In this document: positions 41,617 through 51,716 of the stretch, one piece after another
Layout: each line of letters opens with the position of its first letter
Position numbering within the stretch: position 1 is the first letter of the stretch
DNA from: Pseudomonas fulva 12-X
Lineage (GTDB): Bacteria > Pseudomonadota > Gammaproteobacteria > Pseudomonadales > Pseudomonadaceae
Direction of reading: 5' to 3'
Length of the DNA stretch: 64,000 nt
NCBI RefSeq assembly: GCF_000213805.1
Contig: NC_015556.1
Coordinates: forward strand, 2,666,001 to 2,730,000
Made by a program: the position numbers and the translations under genes
Notes under the pieces: model-generated
Database searches by the model: none
What the model was told of the DNA's origin: nothing
The model's input: only the letters and a program-made list of their open reading frames with translations

Positions 41617-43143
41617 TCACGCCTTGACGATCATCGACATGATCTTTTCCTGGCTCGCCTCTTCACGCGCCAGTTCGCCCAGGAAGGCGCCTTCGTTCAT
41701 TACGTAGATGCGGTCGCACATGCCCAGCAGTTCGGGCATCTCCGACGAGATGATGATCACGCCCTTGCCGTCGGCGGCGAGCTGGTTGATCAGGCTGTAG
41801 ATCTCGAACTTGGCGCCCACGTCGATGCCGCGGGTGGGCTCGTCGAGAATCAGCACCTCGGGCTTGGCGAACAGCCATTTGCTGAGCACCACTTTCTGCT
41901 GGTTGCCGCCGGACAGGTTGAGCACCTTCTGGAACACTCCTGGGGTGCGGATGTGCATGGCCTCGCGGTACTGCTCGGCGACCCGGCGTTCCTCGTGCTC
42001 GTCGATCACCCCGTGCTTCGACACGCCCGGCAGGTTGGCCAGGGTGGTGTTGCACTGGATGCTCTCGTCGAGCACCAGGCCCAGGGCCTTGCGGTCTTCG
42101 GTGACGTAGGCGATGCCGTTGTCCACCGCGCGGCGCACGGTCGACACGTCGATCGGCTGGCCGCGCAGATACACGGAGCCGGAAATGTTGCGCCCGTAGC
42201 TCTTGCCGAACACGCTCATCGCCAGCTCGGTACGCCCTGCCCCCATCAACCCGGCGATACCGACCACTTCACCGGCGGCCACGCGCAGGTTGACGTTGCG
42301 GATCATCTGCCGCGAGGCGGACTCGGGGTGCCAGACGTTCCAGTCGCGGATCTCCAGCAAGGTTTCGCCGATCTGCGGCGTGCGCTCCGGGTAGCGGTTC
42401 TCCATGTCGCGGCCGACCATGCCGCGGATGATGGTTTCTTCACTGACCGCTTCGGTGTGGCAATCCATGCTGCTCACCGAAGCGCCGTCGCGCAGCACCG
42501 TGATGCTGTCGGCGACGCGGCTGACTTCGTTGAGCTTGTGTGAAATCAGAATCGAGGAAATGCCCTGGGCGCGAAACTCCAGCAGCAGGTCGAGCAGCTT
42601 CTGGCTGTCGTTCTCCTGCAGCGCCGCAGTGGGTTCATCGAGAATCAGGAGTTTGACGTCCTTGGCCAGCGCCTTGGCGATTTCCACCAGCTGCTGCTTG
42701 CCGACACCGAGTTTTTCCACCGGTGTGGTGGCGACCTCGTCGAGGCCGACTTTCTTGAGCAGCGTTTCGGTGCGCCGGTACACCTCGGGCCAGTCGATCA
42801 CGCCATTGCTGGCGATCTCGTTGCCCAGAAACAGGTTCTCGGCGATCGACAGCAGCGGCACCAGCGCCAGCTCCTGGTGGATGATGATGATGCCTTCACG
42901 CTCGCTGTCGCGAATGCCGGTGAAGGCCAGCGGCTTGCCTTCGTAGACGATCTCGCCTTCGTAGCTGCCGTGGGGATACACGCCGCTGAGCACCTTCATC
43001 AGGGTCGACTTGCCGGCGCCGTTCTCGCCGCACAGGGCGTGAATTTCGCCGCGTCGCACCTTGAGGTTGACGTTGTTGAGCGCCTTCACGCCCGGGAACG
43101 TCTTGGTGATGCCGCGCATTTCCAGAATGATGTCTTGCTGCAT
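41617..43143 (-). CDS. gguA: Multiple monosaccharide ABC transporter ATPase
   Basis: A 508-aa double-ATPase subunit of the CUT2 sugar-importer class. Domain 1 has Walker [10 protein letters not shown] and Walker [12 protein letters not shown]. Domain 2 has the usual degenerate Walker A (GLMGAGRTE), a good signature LSGGNQQKV and [16 protein letters not shown] start at ATG 43143 (MQQDIILEM). An ATG 12 nt upstream (MDKAM) is equally possible, while longer extensions run into a hairpin spacer. It powers uptake through the adjacent permease. Confidence 0.92.
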   Translation of the reverse strand: MQQDIILEMRGITKTFPGVKALNNVNLKVRRGEIHALCGENGAGKSTLMKVLSGVYPHGSYEGEIVYEGKPLAFTGIRDSEREGIIIIHQELALVPLLSIAENLFLGNEIASNGVIDWPEVYRRTETLLKKVGLDEVATTPVEKLGVGKQQLVEIAKALAKDVKLLILDEPTAALQENDSQKLLDLLLEFRAQGISSILISHKLNEVSRVADSITVLRDGASVSSMDCHTEAVSEETIIRGMVGRDMENRYPERTPQIGETLLEIRDWNVWHPESASRQMIRNVNLRVAAGEVVGIAGLMGAGRTELAMSVFGKSYGRNISGSVYLRGQPIDVSTVRRAVDNGIAYVTEDRKALGLVLDESIQCNTTLANLPGVSKHGVIDEHEERRVAEQYREAMHIRTPGVFQKVLNLSGGNQQKVVLSKWLFAKPEVLILDEPTRGIDVGAKFEIYSLINQLAADGKGVIIISSEMPELLGMCDRIYVMNEGAFLGELAREEASQEKIMSMIVKA

Positions 43144-43216
43144 GGCTTTATCCATCCGCAAGGCACGCGCCAGCCGCAGCGGGCGCGCCATGCTCAGGTA
43201 AACGAGGAGGTCAAAG

Positions 43217-43240
43217 GCCGGCAGCGACGAGGCTGCCGGC
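43217..43240. other. Intercistronic hairpin after chvE
   Basis: GCCGGCAG / CTGCCGGC, an 8-bp stem with an 8-nt loop, 9 nt beyond the chvE stop codon. Hairpins after the binding-protein gene are common in ABC importer operons and raise its relative mRNA level. Confidence 0.55.
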
Positions 43241-43248
43241 AAAGCGGC

Positions 43249-44313
43249 TTACTGGATCTGGTTCTTGGTGTAGTAACCGCTGTCGATCAGCACCTTTTCC
43301 CAGTTGCTCTTGTCGACGGTGACCGGTTGCAACAGGTAGGCCGGTACGACTTTCTTGCCGTTGTCGTAGGTCTTGGTGTCGTTGATCTGCGGCTCGCTGC
43401 CCTCGAGCAGCGCCTTGACCATGCCGACGGTCACTTCAGCCAACTGGCGGGTGTCCTTGAAGATCGACGAATACTGCTCACCGGCGAGGATCGACTTCAC
43501 CGACGGCACTTCTGAATCCTGCCCGGTGACGATCGGCATCGGCATGTCGCCGGAGCCGTAGCCAACGCCTTTGAGCGACGACAGCACGCCGATGGAAATG
43601 CCGTCATAGGGCGACAGCACGCCGTCGAGGCGCTCCTTGGTGTAGTTGGCGGACAGCAGGTTATCCATGCGCGCCTGGGCGGTGGCGCCGTCCCAACGCA
43701 GAGTGCCGACCTTGCCCATGCCGGTCTGGCCGGAAAGGATCTTGATCTCGCCCTTGTCGATCAGCGGCTGCAGCACCGACATGGCGCCGTTGTAAAAGAA
43801 GTAGGCGTTGTTGTCGTCCGGCGAGCCACCGAACAGCTCGACGTTGTACGGACCCTTACCGCGTTCTTTCATGCCCTTGACCAAGGACTCGGCCTGCAGC
43901 ACGCCGACCTTGGTGTTGTCGAAGGTGGCGTAGTAGTCGACGTATTCACTGTCGCGGATCAGGCGGTCATAGGCGATCACCTTGATGCCGGCAGCATCGG
44001 CGTTTTCCAGGGCGTTGGTCAGCGTGGTGCCGTCGATAGCCGCAATGACCAGGACGTTGACGCCCTTGACCATCATGTTTTCGATCTGCGAGACCTGGGT
44101 GGGAATGTCGTCTTCGGCGTACTGCAGGTCAGCCTTGTAGCCGGCTTTCTCCAGCTGCTTGACCATGTTGTTGCCGTCGTCGATCCAGCGCGCGGACGAC
44201 TTGGTCGGCATGGCGATACCGACGAAGCCTTTTTCGGCAGCGCCGACGGATGCAGCACTGACCAGAGTGGCGCCCATGGCCATGGCGGCCACGAGTTTAC
44301 GGATGGTGTTCAT
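43249..44313 (-). CDS. chvE: ChvE-type sugar-binding periplasmic protein
   Basis: A 354-aa periplasmic binding protein. A signal peptide ([20 protein letters not shown], then ASVGAA) is probably cleaved before [11 protein letters not shown]. The ribose-binding-type fold is seen in [51 protein letters not shown] and [15 protein letters not shown], all close to Agrobacterium ChvE, which binds galactose, glucose, arabinose, xylose and fucose. It is first gene of the operon and has a recognisable promoter and LysR site upstream. Sugar specificity cannot be read directly. Confidence 0.92.
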   Translation of the reverse strand: MNTIRKLVAAMAMGATLVSAASVGAAEKGFVGIAMPTKSSARWIDDGNNMVKQLEKAGYKADLQYAEDDIPTQVSQIENMMVKGVNVLVIAAIDGTTLTNALENADAAGIKVIAYDRLIRDSEYVDYYATFDNTKVGVLQAESLVKGMKERGKGPYNVELFGGSPDDNNAYFFYNGAMSVLQPLIDKGEIKILSGQTGMGKVGTLRWDGATAQARMDNLLSANYTKERLDGVLSPYDGISIGVLSSLKGVGYGSGDMPMPIVTGQDSEVPSVKSILAGEQYSSIFKDTRQLAEVTVGMVKALLEGSEPQINDTKTYDNGKKVVPAYLLQPVTVDKSNWEKVLIDSGYYTKNQIQ

Positions 44314-44405
44314 TCAGCTTCTCCTGGCGACGCCTGACGCGCTCAGGGACGCGCGACATCGCGATTTATTGTTGTTGGGGCAACGAAGAGCTCAAAGCAG
44401 AGCTG

Positions 44406-44434
44406 ACGATAGAAGCACACCGCATATCAGGCAA
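44406..44434 (-). promoter_or_regulatory. Candidate promoter of the chvE operon
   Basis: On the minus strand, TTGCCT (44434-44429), a 17-nt spacer, then TATCGT (44411-44406). Each hexamer is only 4 of 6 to consensus, typical of an activator-dependent promoter. The predicted start is near 44399, giving a leader of about 85 nt. Confidence 0.5.
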
Positions 44435-44453
44435 ATTCATATTTCGCTCAACT

Positions 44454-44473
44454 GCATACCAAAATTGTTATGC
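44454..44473. promoter_or_regulatory. LysR-type operator for the chvE operon
   Basis: GCATACCAAAATTGTTATGC: arms GCATA/TATGC around an AT-rich centre, containing a T-N11-A pattern. Its centre lies about 64 bp upstream of the predicted chvE start point, the usual position of a LysR recognition site, and about 75 nt before the divergent regulator's ATG. Confidence 0.55.
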
Positions 44474-44538
44474 CGCTGATCGACAGTGCCTGGGTTCGGG
44501 CGCACACTCGCCCCACAACGACAACAACGAGCACCGCC

Positions 44539-45474
44539 ATGGACATCGGAATTGCCCGTCATCTGAAGATTCCGCAGCTACGTCTGATCGCCGCGATCGC
44601 CGAGCACGGCCAGCTCGGCCTGGCCGCCGACGAGCTGACCGTTACCCAGCCGGCAGCCTCGCGCATGCTCGCCGACATCGAACACACCCTGGGCGCGCGG
44701 CTGTTCGAGCGCCACGCCAAGGGCATGGTGCCAACGCTGATCGGCCGCGCCCTGGCCCGCCGCGCCCACAACATGCTGGTTGAGCTGCGCGACCTGGCCC
44801 AGGACGTCGAGGAACTCAAGCGTGGCGAAGGCGGCATGACCACGGTCGGCGCGGTGACCGGTGCAGCGGTGGGTTTCGTGATCCCGGCGATTCGCCAGCT
44901 CAAAGCGATCTCGCCGCGGGCCGACGTGCACGTCAACGTCGCCGCCAGTGATGAGCTGGTGCATGACCTGGCCAGCGGCAAGAACGACTTCGTGCTGGCC
45001 CGCTTGCCGCGCGGCGTCAACCCGGCGGATTTCGAGATCTACCCGGCGCGTACCGAGACCCTGAAATTGATCGTGCGCAAGGATCACCCGCTGGCCAACG
45101 TCGATCAGGTGACGCTGCACGATCTGTCCAATTACGAATGGGTAATGCAGAGCCACCGCGCGCCGATCCGCGAGGCCATGGAAAACGCGTTTCTCAGCGC
45201 CGGCGCCACGCTGCCGACCAACATCACCAACACCACCTCGCTATTGGCGATGATCGCCATCCTGGTGTCGTCCTCGGCCATCGCGCCGCTGGCCAGCGAA
45301 GTGCCGGACCTGCTGCTCGGCGATCAGGTCGGCGCCAAACTCAAGGTGCTGCCGTTGAACATGACCATCGAGATGTCGCCCTATTACCTGCTGCTGGTCA
45401 AGGGCCGCGAACTGTCGCCGGTGGCCAACCGCCTGCGCCGGCTGGTCACGGCTGCGCTGAACAGGGCGCATTGA
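44539..45474 (+). CDS. gbpR: LysR family regulator, GbpR-like
   Basis: A 311-aa transcription factor. The N-terminal winged helix-turn-helix (QLRLIAAIAEHGQLGLAADELTVTQPAASRMLADIE) lies at about 13-48, and the effector domain runs from about 100. In Agrobacterium the LysR regulator GbpR lies next to chvE and controls it in response to galactose and arabinose; the same divergent layout is seen here. ATG 44539 is chosen because an upstream in-frame ATG (44470) lies inside the operator. Confidence 0.85.
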   Translation: MDIGIARHLKIPQLRLIAAIAEHGQLGLAADELTVTQPAASRMLADIEHTLGARLFERHAKGMVPTLIGRALARRAHNMLVELRDLAQDVEELKRGEGGMTTVGAVTGAAVGFVIPAIRQLKAISPRADVHVNVAASDELVHDLASGKNDFVLARLPRGVNPADFEIYPARTETLKLIVRKDHPLANVDQVTLHDLSNYEWVMQSHRAPIREAMENAFLSAGATLPTNITNTTSLLAMIAILVSSSAIAPLASEVPDLLLGDQVGAKLKVLPLNMTIEMSPYYLLLVKGRELSPVANRLRRLVTAALNRAH

Positions 45475-45536
45475 GGTTGTTAGAGGCTGTTCACGATCGA
45501 TCAGCTCGACTTCACGCGGGGGGGCGCAAACGGCCC

Positions 45537-45565
45537 TGTGGGAGCGGGCCATGCCCGCGAGAATC
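45537..45565. repeat. Single REP arm
   Basis: TGTGGGAGCGGGCCATGCCC, then GCGAGAATC: the GTGGGAGC class seen at 2892-3068, here as a single arm with its short internal stem (GCGGGC/GCCCGC). It lies in the convergent gap gbpR-tpx (45475-45721), which has no gene. Near 45481 the bases TTAGAGGCTGTTCAC resemble the MITE end at 35815. Confidence 0.7.
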
Positions 45566-45675
45566 ACCGCCATAGCCCAAAGCTCAGTTTAGGCCGACGC
45601 TCTTTCCACCTAACGCAACAGTGGGTGGATAATCGCACTGCGCACCAATGCCAGGATCATAAAAGGCTTTGAAAC

Positions 45676-45706
45676 GAAAACGGCCTGCGCAAGGCAGGCC
45701 GTTTCG
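45676..45706 (-). terminator. Terminator of tpx
   Basis: GAAAACGGCCTGC / GCAGGCCGTTTC with a short loop. On the minus strand the stem ends in GTTTTCGTTTC. It lies 16 nt past the tpx stop. Confidence 0.8.
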
Positions 45707-45721
45707 GGTGCAGCGGGCGAC

Positions 45722-46222
45722 TTACTTGAGCACAGCCAGGGCTGCTTCGTAGTTCGGCTCGTCAGCGATTTCGCCAACCAGCTCGCTGTGCAACACCTTG
45801 TCGCTCTCATCCAGCACCACCACGGCGCGGGCGGCGACGCCAGCCAGCGGGCCGGAGCTCAGGGCTACGCCGTAGTCCTTGAGGAACTCGGCGCCGCGCA
45901 TGGTCGACAGATTCTGGACGTTTTCCAGGCCTTCGGCACCGCAGAAGCGCGCCTGGGCGAACGGCAGGTCAGCGGAGATGCACAGCACGGCGGTATTGCT
46001 CAGCTTGCTGGCTTCGGCGTTGAACTTGCGTACCGAGGTGGCGCAGGTCGGGGTGTCGACGCTTGGGAAAATGTTCAGCACTTTGCGCTTGCCCGCCAGG
46101 CTGCTCAGGCTGACGTCCGCCAGGCCAGCGCCAACCAGGGTGAATGCCGGCGCTTGCTGACCGACTTGCGGTAACTGGCCAGCGACTTCAACCGGGTTAC
46201 CGCGCAGGGTTACTTGAGCCAT
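45722..46222 (-). CDS. tpx: Thiol peroxidase
   Basis: A 166-aa atypical 2-Cys peroxiredoxin that reduces H2O2 and alkyl hydroperoxides with thioredoxin. The peroxidatic Cys is in [17 protein letters not shown] near 60 and the resolving Cys in [14 protein letters not shown] near 94. The length matches E. coli Tpx (168). It has its own terminator and is separated from tamB by 92 nt, so it is probably a single-gene unit. Confidence 0.96.
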   Translation of the reverse strand: MAQVTLRGNPVEVAGQLPQVGQQAPAFTLVGAGLADVSLSSLAGKRKVLNIFPSVDTPTCATSVRKFNAEASKLSNTAVLCISADLPFAQARFCGAEGLENVQNLSTMRGAEFLKDYGVALSSGPLAGVAARAVVVLDESDKVLHSELVGEIADEPNYEAALAVLK

Positions 46223-46314
46223 GAAATGATCCTTCCTTCTCTTGATGGGTGGGAAAACGCAACGGTGATCATCCTACGCCAGGAAAAGCGGCGCGCAAAT
46301 GTCTATCGCGCCAG

Positions 46315-49300
46315 CTAGAAGTCCCGCTTGTAGAACAGATCCAGCGAACTGGCCAGGCCGCTCGCTGCCTCCAGGTACAGACGGCGCGTCAGCGCGTAAC
46401 GCAGCGCCACGGTGTTGACCGGCTCGAACACGCCGACCCCGTAACGCAGGCTCAGGCGCTCGGACAGATTGCCGCTGGCCACCACGCTGGTATTACGGCC
46501 GCTACCATCGGTGTCCAGCTGGAAATTCTGGATGCCCAGGCTCTGCGCCACCGAGCCGGTCACCCCGGAACTGCCCGCCACACCGAGAGCCAGTGCGGCC
46601 TGGGCGAGCATGTTGTTGTCTTCGCTGCCGGTCGACAGCGGCCGGCCCAGCACCAGATAGGACAGCGCCTGCTCCTGGCTCATGGCCGGCTCGGAGAACA
46701 CCTCGGTGCGTGGCTGATCGGCGCTGCCGGTCAGGCGCAGGCCGGCCACCACGTCGTCGACCTTGCGGATCGCTTCGATATCCAGGAACGGCTGGTCGAT
46801 GGGCCCGGCGAACAGCAAACGCGCACGGCGGATGGTCAGGCGCTGGCCGTAACCGCGGAAGTTGCCCTTGTTGAGATTCAGCTCGCCGCGGGTGTCCAGG
46901 TCATCGCCGATGTGTACCCGACCGGCCAGCTCGGCGTTGAGTCCAAACCCGCTGAAGGTCAGCTTGTCGCTGCCGACGTCCACATCGATGTCCATACTGA
47001 TCGCCACCGGCTGCTTTTCCCGAGGGTCTTCGCCGACGATCACCGCATCGTCGGAGACCTTGACGGTGGACGGTGGCAACTCGCGCACCACGATCTTGCC
47101 GCGGGGAATCGATACTTTGCCGCTGACCGACAGCTGATCATCGGCCAGGCGCACCTGCATGTCCGGCGCCACCTGCAGATTCGCGTACGGCTCGACGTTG
47201 ACCGGCAGGCTACTGCCCTTGACGTTCAGGTTGCCACTCAGCTGGCCACTCCAGGCCAGCGCGCCGTCCAGCGTGCCCTGCCCCTTGTCGCCACTGCGCC
47301 AGCCGCCATTGAGCTGCAGGCTTTCGCCAGCGATCAGCACGCGCACCTGCAGGTCCTCGAAGCTGATCGGCAACTCGCCGCCGGACACTTCGCCTTCGCT
47401 GAGCGCCAGCTGGCCATTGACCAGGGGTTTGAGCAGATCGCCGGACAGCGTGCCGCTGCCGTTCAGTTGACCGGTCAGGCGCTCGACCATGGGCACGAAC
47501 GGCCGTGCGATCGCCAGATCGAGGCCGCTCAAGCGGAACTGGCCGGACAGCGGTTTGTTGTCCGGCCGCGGGTCGAGCTGCGCCTGCACCGACAGCTCGC
47601 CGATGCGCGGGCCACGCAGGCTCAGCTCGCTGTCGATACGCTGGGGCCGCAGTTCGCTGCTCAGGCGCAGGCTGTCGTAGCTGAAATCCACCCACTGATC
47701 CTGATCGCGCACGCGCCAGATGCCACTGCCGGCATCCACCACCACGCGGCCATTGGGGCCAGCCGCTGGCAGATCCAGGTGCACGTCGGCATCCAGCGTA
47801 CCCTGCCAGGCGAAGTCCTTCGGGAACCAGGGCGACAGGCTGTCGAGCGGGAAGTCGGCCAGGCGATAACGGATCTTCGGTTCCGGCTGCAGGCGCTGAT
47901 TCTCGCCGCACAGGCTGGCCGCGCCGGAGCGCAGACAGTGGGCGCCCAGGTCGATTTCGCCGCTGGCCAGGCGCACCAGTGAGGCCGGTGCCTGCAGGCG
48001 CCAGTCCTGGCCACCGGCCTGGATCTCGACGCGGCTCAGACGACCGCGCCAGTCACCTTTATCCAGGGTGCCATCCAGCGCCAGACTGGTTTGCAGTTGT
48101 GGCCCCTGCAGGCTCAGGTCCATCTGCTGCTGACGCTGATTGCCGGCGCCGTTGACCGTCAGGTTGCCGAACTGGCTGTCGCCGCTGGCGATGCCCTGCC
48201 CGCGCAATTGCAGCTTGGCCTGGCCGTTGCCATCCAGGGAAGCGTCCACACCCAGCTGCCTCAGGCGGGTTTGCTCGAAGGCCAGTGATTGGCCGTTCAA
48301 GGTGAAGGTGCCTTGTGGCGCTTGCAGGCTGCCGGCCAGATCCAAGCGACCATTAGCCTGGCCTTGCAGCCCGGGCCACAACTGGCCGAGGCGGTTGAGG
48401 GCGATGCGCAGCTGGCCCTGCAGGCGCTGATCCAGCTGGCCGCTGCCGTCGATGCGGTTGTCGCCCAGGCGCAGGCTGAGCGCACTTACATCCCAGCGCT
48501 CCCCAGCGCCGGCCACCTGGGTTTGCAATTGCGCCGGCTGGCCCCGCAGGCGGCCCTGCAGGTCCAGATCGCTGGTCAGTTCCAGACGGCCGTCGAGCAA
48601 CTGGCCCTTGCTGCGAATCGGCCCGGCGATACGCCCTGGCAGCTCGGCGACCCAGTAGGCCGGGTCGAAGTCGCTGACCTGCAATTGCGCATCCCAGCGC
48701 ACCGCTTCGGCGAAACCGACGGTGAGCTGGCCATCGATCTTGCCCTGACCGGCGCGCACCTGCAGTTGCGGCAGATGGATCTGCTGCAGGTCGCCGCTCA
48801 ATGGCGTCTGCACTTCAAAGGCGCCGGCCGGGCCATCCAGCGCCGCGGACAGGTTGCCCAGGTAATTGCCATTGTCGTAGGCCAGATCACCGGTCAACTT
48901 TTTCAGCGTCACGGGCGGCGCTTCGCCCATGGGATAGAGGCGCTGCCAGGGGAAGTTCTCCCAGTCGATATGGGTATCGGCGCTGAAGCCGTCCTGCCAG
49001 TCGAGGCGTCCGTTGACGGCCAAGCGCTCGCCGGGGCCGGCTGACAGGCTGAGATTCTCGATATCCGCACCCTTGGCATCGACGCGGCCGTCCAGCGACA
49101 GCGCCACCACGGCACCCTCGGCGGGCAGCAAGCCGATACCGTGAACCTGGTAGCCGTCCTGCAGGTTGCCACCGGCCCGCAGCGCCACACCATTGAGGCG
49201 CAGAGTCTCGGGCAACGATTCGACGGCCTTGAAACCATCGACCCTCAACGAGAGCCGCGCCGGAATATGCTCGGCCAGCGGTTGCACCTCGCCGCTCAGG

Positions 49301-49986
49301 CGGCCCGCCAGATAACCGGAGCTATCCACGAACAGCGCCAGGCCCTGAATTAGCTCACCCTCGATCTCTAGCGCCAGGTTCCAGGGCTCGTCACCGGGTG
49401 CCGGCAGCACAGCGCTGCCCTTGAGCTTCAGCGGCCATTCACCGCTGGGTTGCACATAGCCGTGCAGGTCGACGACCAGCTCGTCGCGCTGCACATGCAA
49501 GCGACTGATGTTCAGCCCTTCGCTGGCCCAGTCCGCGGCGAGTTCGAGGCCTTGCAGCTGATCGGCGCCATTAAGCTGCAGGCTGCCGAGCCACACCTCG
49601 CCGAGCTCGAGCGCCAGTGGCAGTTTCAGCTGCGGCAGGCTGAAAGGCTCGTCGCTTGGCGGCGCCTCGCTGGGCGCGAAATTCAGCTCGATGCGTTCGC
49701 TGCGCAGCGTGTCGATGCACAGCGTCAGGCGCAGCAGGCATGACGGCGACCAGTCGAATTGCGCCTGGTGGACCAGTACCTGATCGTCGCCCTGTTGCCA
49801 GCGCAATTGCTCGGCCGTCCAGTGCCCGCCCAGGCGCCCCTCGAATCCGTCGACCACAAGCCCCGGCACCAGGCCCAGCGTAAAGCGGCTACCGGCGGCT
49901 GTGCCCAGCATCCAGACAAGTACTACTACGAGCAGTGCGAGCAGTCCGGCCAGGCTCAAGCCAGTGTATTTCAGCGCACGCCTCAC
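46315..49986 (-). CDS. tamB: Translocation and assembly module subunit TamB
   Basis: A 1223-aa AsmA-like protein anchored by one N-terminal helix (LSLAGLLALLVVVLVWML near 10-27). A very long periplasmic beta-taco region of repeated short strands follows. The C-terminal TamB domain contains SYLVLGRPLSTGSEDNNMLAQAALALG and ends RLYLEAASGLASSLDLFYKRDF, with the typical final Phe. With TamA it spans the envelope and serves outer-membrane protein assembly and lipid transport. The start is GTG 49986, overlapping the tamA stop (GTGA). Confidence 0.94.
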   Translation of the reverse strand: MRRALKYTGLSLAGLLALLVVVLVWMLGTAAGSRFTLGLVPGLVVDGFEGRLGGHWTAEQLRWQQGDDQVLVHQAQFDWSPSCLLRLTLCIDTLRSERIELNFAPSEAPPSDEPFSLPQLKLPLALELGEVWLGSLQLNGADQLQGLELAADWASEGLNISRLHVQRDELVVDLHGYVQPSGEWPLKLKGSAVLPAPGDEPWNLALEIEGELIQGLALFVDSSGYLAGRLSGEVQPLAEHIPARLSLRVDGFKAVESLPETLRLNGVALRAGGNLQDGYQVHGIGLLPAEGAVVALSLDGRVDAKGADIENLSLSAGPGERLAVNGRLDWQDGFSADTHIDWENFPWQRLYPMGEAPPVTLKKLTGDLAYDNGNYLGNLSAALDGPAGAFEVQTPLSGDLQQIHLPQLQVRAGQGKIDGQLTVGFAEAVRWDAQLQVSDFDPAYWVAELPGRIAGPIRSKGQLLDGRLELTSDLDLQGRLRGQPAQLQTQVAGAGERWDVSALSLRLGDNRIDGSGQLDQRLQGQLRIALNRLGQLWPGLQGQANGRLDLAGSLQAPQGTFTLNGQSLAFEQTRLRQLGVDASLDGNGQAKLQLRGQGIASGDSQFGNLTVNGAGNQRQQQMDLSLQGPQLQTSLALDGTLDKGDWRGRLSRVEIQAGGQDWRLQAPASLVRLASGEIDLGAHCLRSGAASLCGENQRLQPEPKIRYRLADFPLDSLSPWFPKDFAWQGTLDADVHLDLPAAGPNGRVVVDAGSGIWRVRDQDQWVDFSYDSLRLSSELRPQRIDSELSLRGPRIGELSVQAQLDPRPDNKPLSGQFRLSGLDLAIARPFVPMVERLTGQLNGSGTLSGDLLKPLVNGQLALSEGEVSGGELPISFEDLQVRVLIAGESLQLNGGWRSGDKGQGTLDGALAWSGQLSGNLNVKGSSLPVNVEPYANLQVAPDMQVRLADDQLSVSGKVSIPRGKIVVRELPPSTVKVSDDAVIVGEDPREKQPVAISMDIDVDVGSDKLTFSGFGLNAELAGRVHIGDDLDTRGELNLNKGNFRGYGQRLTIRRARLLFAGPIDQPFLDIEAIRKVDDVVAGLRLTGSADQPRTEVFSEPAMSQEQALSYLVLGRPLSTGSEDNNMLAQAALALGVAGSSGVTGSVAQSLGIQNFQLDTDGSGRNTSVVASGNLSERLSLRYGVGVFEPVNTVALRYALTRRLYLEAASGLASSLDLFYKRDF

Positions 49987-51716
49987 AGTTCCGGCCCCAT
50001 GGAAAAGTGCAGGCGCACGCCGCCTTCGTCATCCAGCGGATGGGCCAGATCCAGGCGCAGCGGCCCGACCGGCGACACCCAGCGCACGCCGATACCCACG
50101 GCGCTCTTCAACGATGGCATCTGCAGGGAATTGAAGGCGTTACCCGTATCGTAGAAGGTCGCCACGCGCCACTTGTCGAGGATGCTGTACTGATACTCGG
50201 CGCTGGCCGCGACCATATAGCGCCCGCCGATGCGATCGCCATCATTGTTCTCCGGCGACAGGCTCTGATAGTCATAGCCGCGCACGCTCTGATCGCCACC
50301 AGCGAAGAAACGCAGCGACGGCGGCACCGAGGAGTTGAAGCCCTTGGATTCGGTGCCGCCGAATTGTGCGCGAGCGAGAAAGCGGTGGTTCTGCCAGAGC
50401 GTGGTCAGGCCCTTGACCAGCACGTTGCCGTGCACCACATCGGAATCGGAGAGCAGCCCTTCCTTGGCCACCGAGGCATCAAACTGCAGGCGATAGCCGT
50501 TGTTGGGGTCGATGCGGCTGTCGCTGTGCAGGTACGAATAACTGATACCCGGCATCAACAACGTACTGAGGCCCGAGTCGTCGCCGAGGCGATACTCCTC
50601 GCGCTGCCACTTCAGGGAGATCACCCGCTGCCAGCCACTGTCGAGCTTGCTGTGCCACTCAGGGCCGACGGTGAGCAGACGGCTGAGGCTGTCGGTGTTG
50701 GCCAGTTCCTCATACTGGTAACCGCCGGCCAGACGCAGCTTGTCGGTCATCGGCGGATTGCCGGGAATGTCGTACCACAGGCCGACATTCTGCCGAGGCG
50801 CCGACAGTTCCATTTCCGCGCCGTAGCTATGCCCCTGCGGGTTGGCCCAGTGGCGCTCCCACTGGATGCGACCTCGCGGGCCGACGTCGGTGGAAAAACC
50901 CAGGCCCAGCCCCATGGTGCGCGGCAAGCGGGTCTGCAGATGGACCTTGACCGGAATCACCTGCTGCTCGGCCACCGTGGGGCTGGCATCGACGCGCACC
51001 GACTCGAAGTAACCGCTGGAGCGCAGCGCCTCATACAGCTCGGCGATCCGCTCGGAGTCATAGGGCGTGTCCGCCGGGAACGGCACCATGCGCTGCAGCA
51101 GCTCGTCATCGAAGGGCATGTCGCCGTCGAAGCTGACCTGGCCCAGGGTGTAGCGCGGGCCGCTGTCGTAGACCAGCTCGATATCAGCCAAACCGGCCTG
51201 GGGGTTGATGCGCAGGCTTTGCTGCGTGAAGCGCCCGCGGAAGAAACCGTAGCGCGACGCCATGTTCTGAATATGCCGTTTGGCGGCCTCGTAGCGGCCG
51301 TGATTGAGTCGCGCACCCGATGTGAGCTGAGCGTCCTTGGGTAACTGGAAGGCGCGCATTTGCGAAGCGGGGCCGTCGATGCGCACGGTGACGTTGCCCA
51401 GGCGTACCGGCTCGCCGGGCACGATGCGTACGTTGAGGCGCGGCGGCGTTTGCTCGATGACTTCGGTGCTGATCTGCGCCTGGTAATAGCCGAGCGCCTG
51501 GGCGGCTTTTTCGGCCTGGCCCTCGACCACCCGGCGCAGGCGTTGCAGGGCTTCGGCGTCACGCTCGCCAAGGTTGCCGATATAACCTTCGACGTTGCTC
51601 TTCAGCGCATTGTTGGCCGGCTGCACGCTGACCACCAGGCGAGCATCCTCGGCGAGCAACGTGGCACTGAACAGCATGAGCGCGCATCCCGCGCCGAGGG
51701 TCGAAATTACTCTCAT
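49983..51716 (-). CDS. tamA: Outer-membrane assembly protein TamA
   Basis: A 577-aa Omp85-family protein. It has a signal peptide (MRVISTLGAGCALMLFSATLLA), three POTRA-like domains to about 260, and a 16-strand barrel. Barrel features include LGLGFSTDVGPRGRIQWERHW and the conserved loop-6 region RFFAGGDQSVRGYDYQSL. The C-terminus LRLDLAHPLDDEGGVRLHFS is the usual final strand, although the last residues are MGPEL and not an aromatic. It is coupled to tamB by a 4-nt overlap. Confidence 0.94.
   Translation of the reverse strand: MRVISTLGAGCALMLFSATLLAEDARLVVSVQPANNALKSNVEGYIGNLGERDAEALQRLRRVVEGQAEKAAQALGYYQAQISTEVIEQTPPRLNVRIVPGEPVRLGNVTVRIDGPASQMRAFQLPKDAQLTSGARLNHGRYEAAKRHIQNMASRYGFFRGRFTQQSLRINPQAGLADIELVYDSGPRYTLGQVSFDGDMPFDDELLQRMVPFPADTPYDSERIAELYEALRSSGYFESVRVDASPTVAEQQVIPVKVHLQTRLPRTMGLGLGFSTDVGPRGRIQWERHWANPQGHSYGAEMELSAPRQNVGLWYDIPGNPPMTDKLRLAGGYQYEELANTDSLSRLLTVGPEWHSKLDSGWQRVISLKWQREEYRLGDDSGLSTLLMPGISYSYLHSDSRIDPNNGYRLQFDASVAKEGLLSDSDVVHGNVLVKGLTTLWQNHRFLARAQFGGTESKGFNSSVPPSLRFFAGGDQSVRGYDYQSLSPENNDGDRIGGRYMVAASAEYQYSILDKWRVATFYDTGNAFNSLQMPSLKSAVGIGVRWVSPVGPLRLDLAHPLDDEGGVRLHFSMGPEL

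Noticed and set aside
45610..45810. Minus-strand open frame overlapping the tpx end and terminator
   Set aside because: It crosses the terminator and the tpx gene in another frame.
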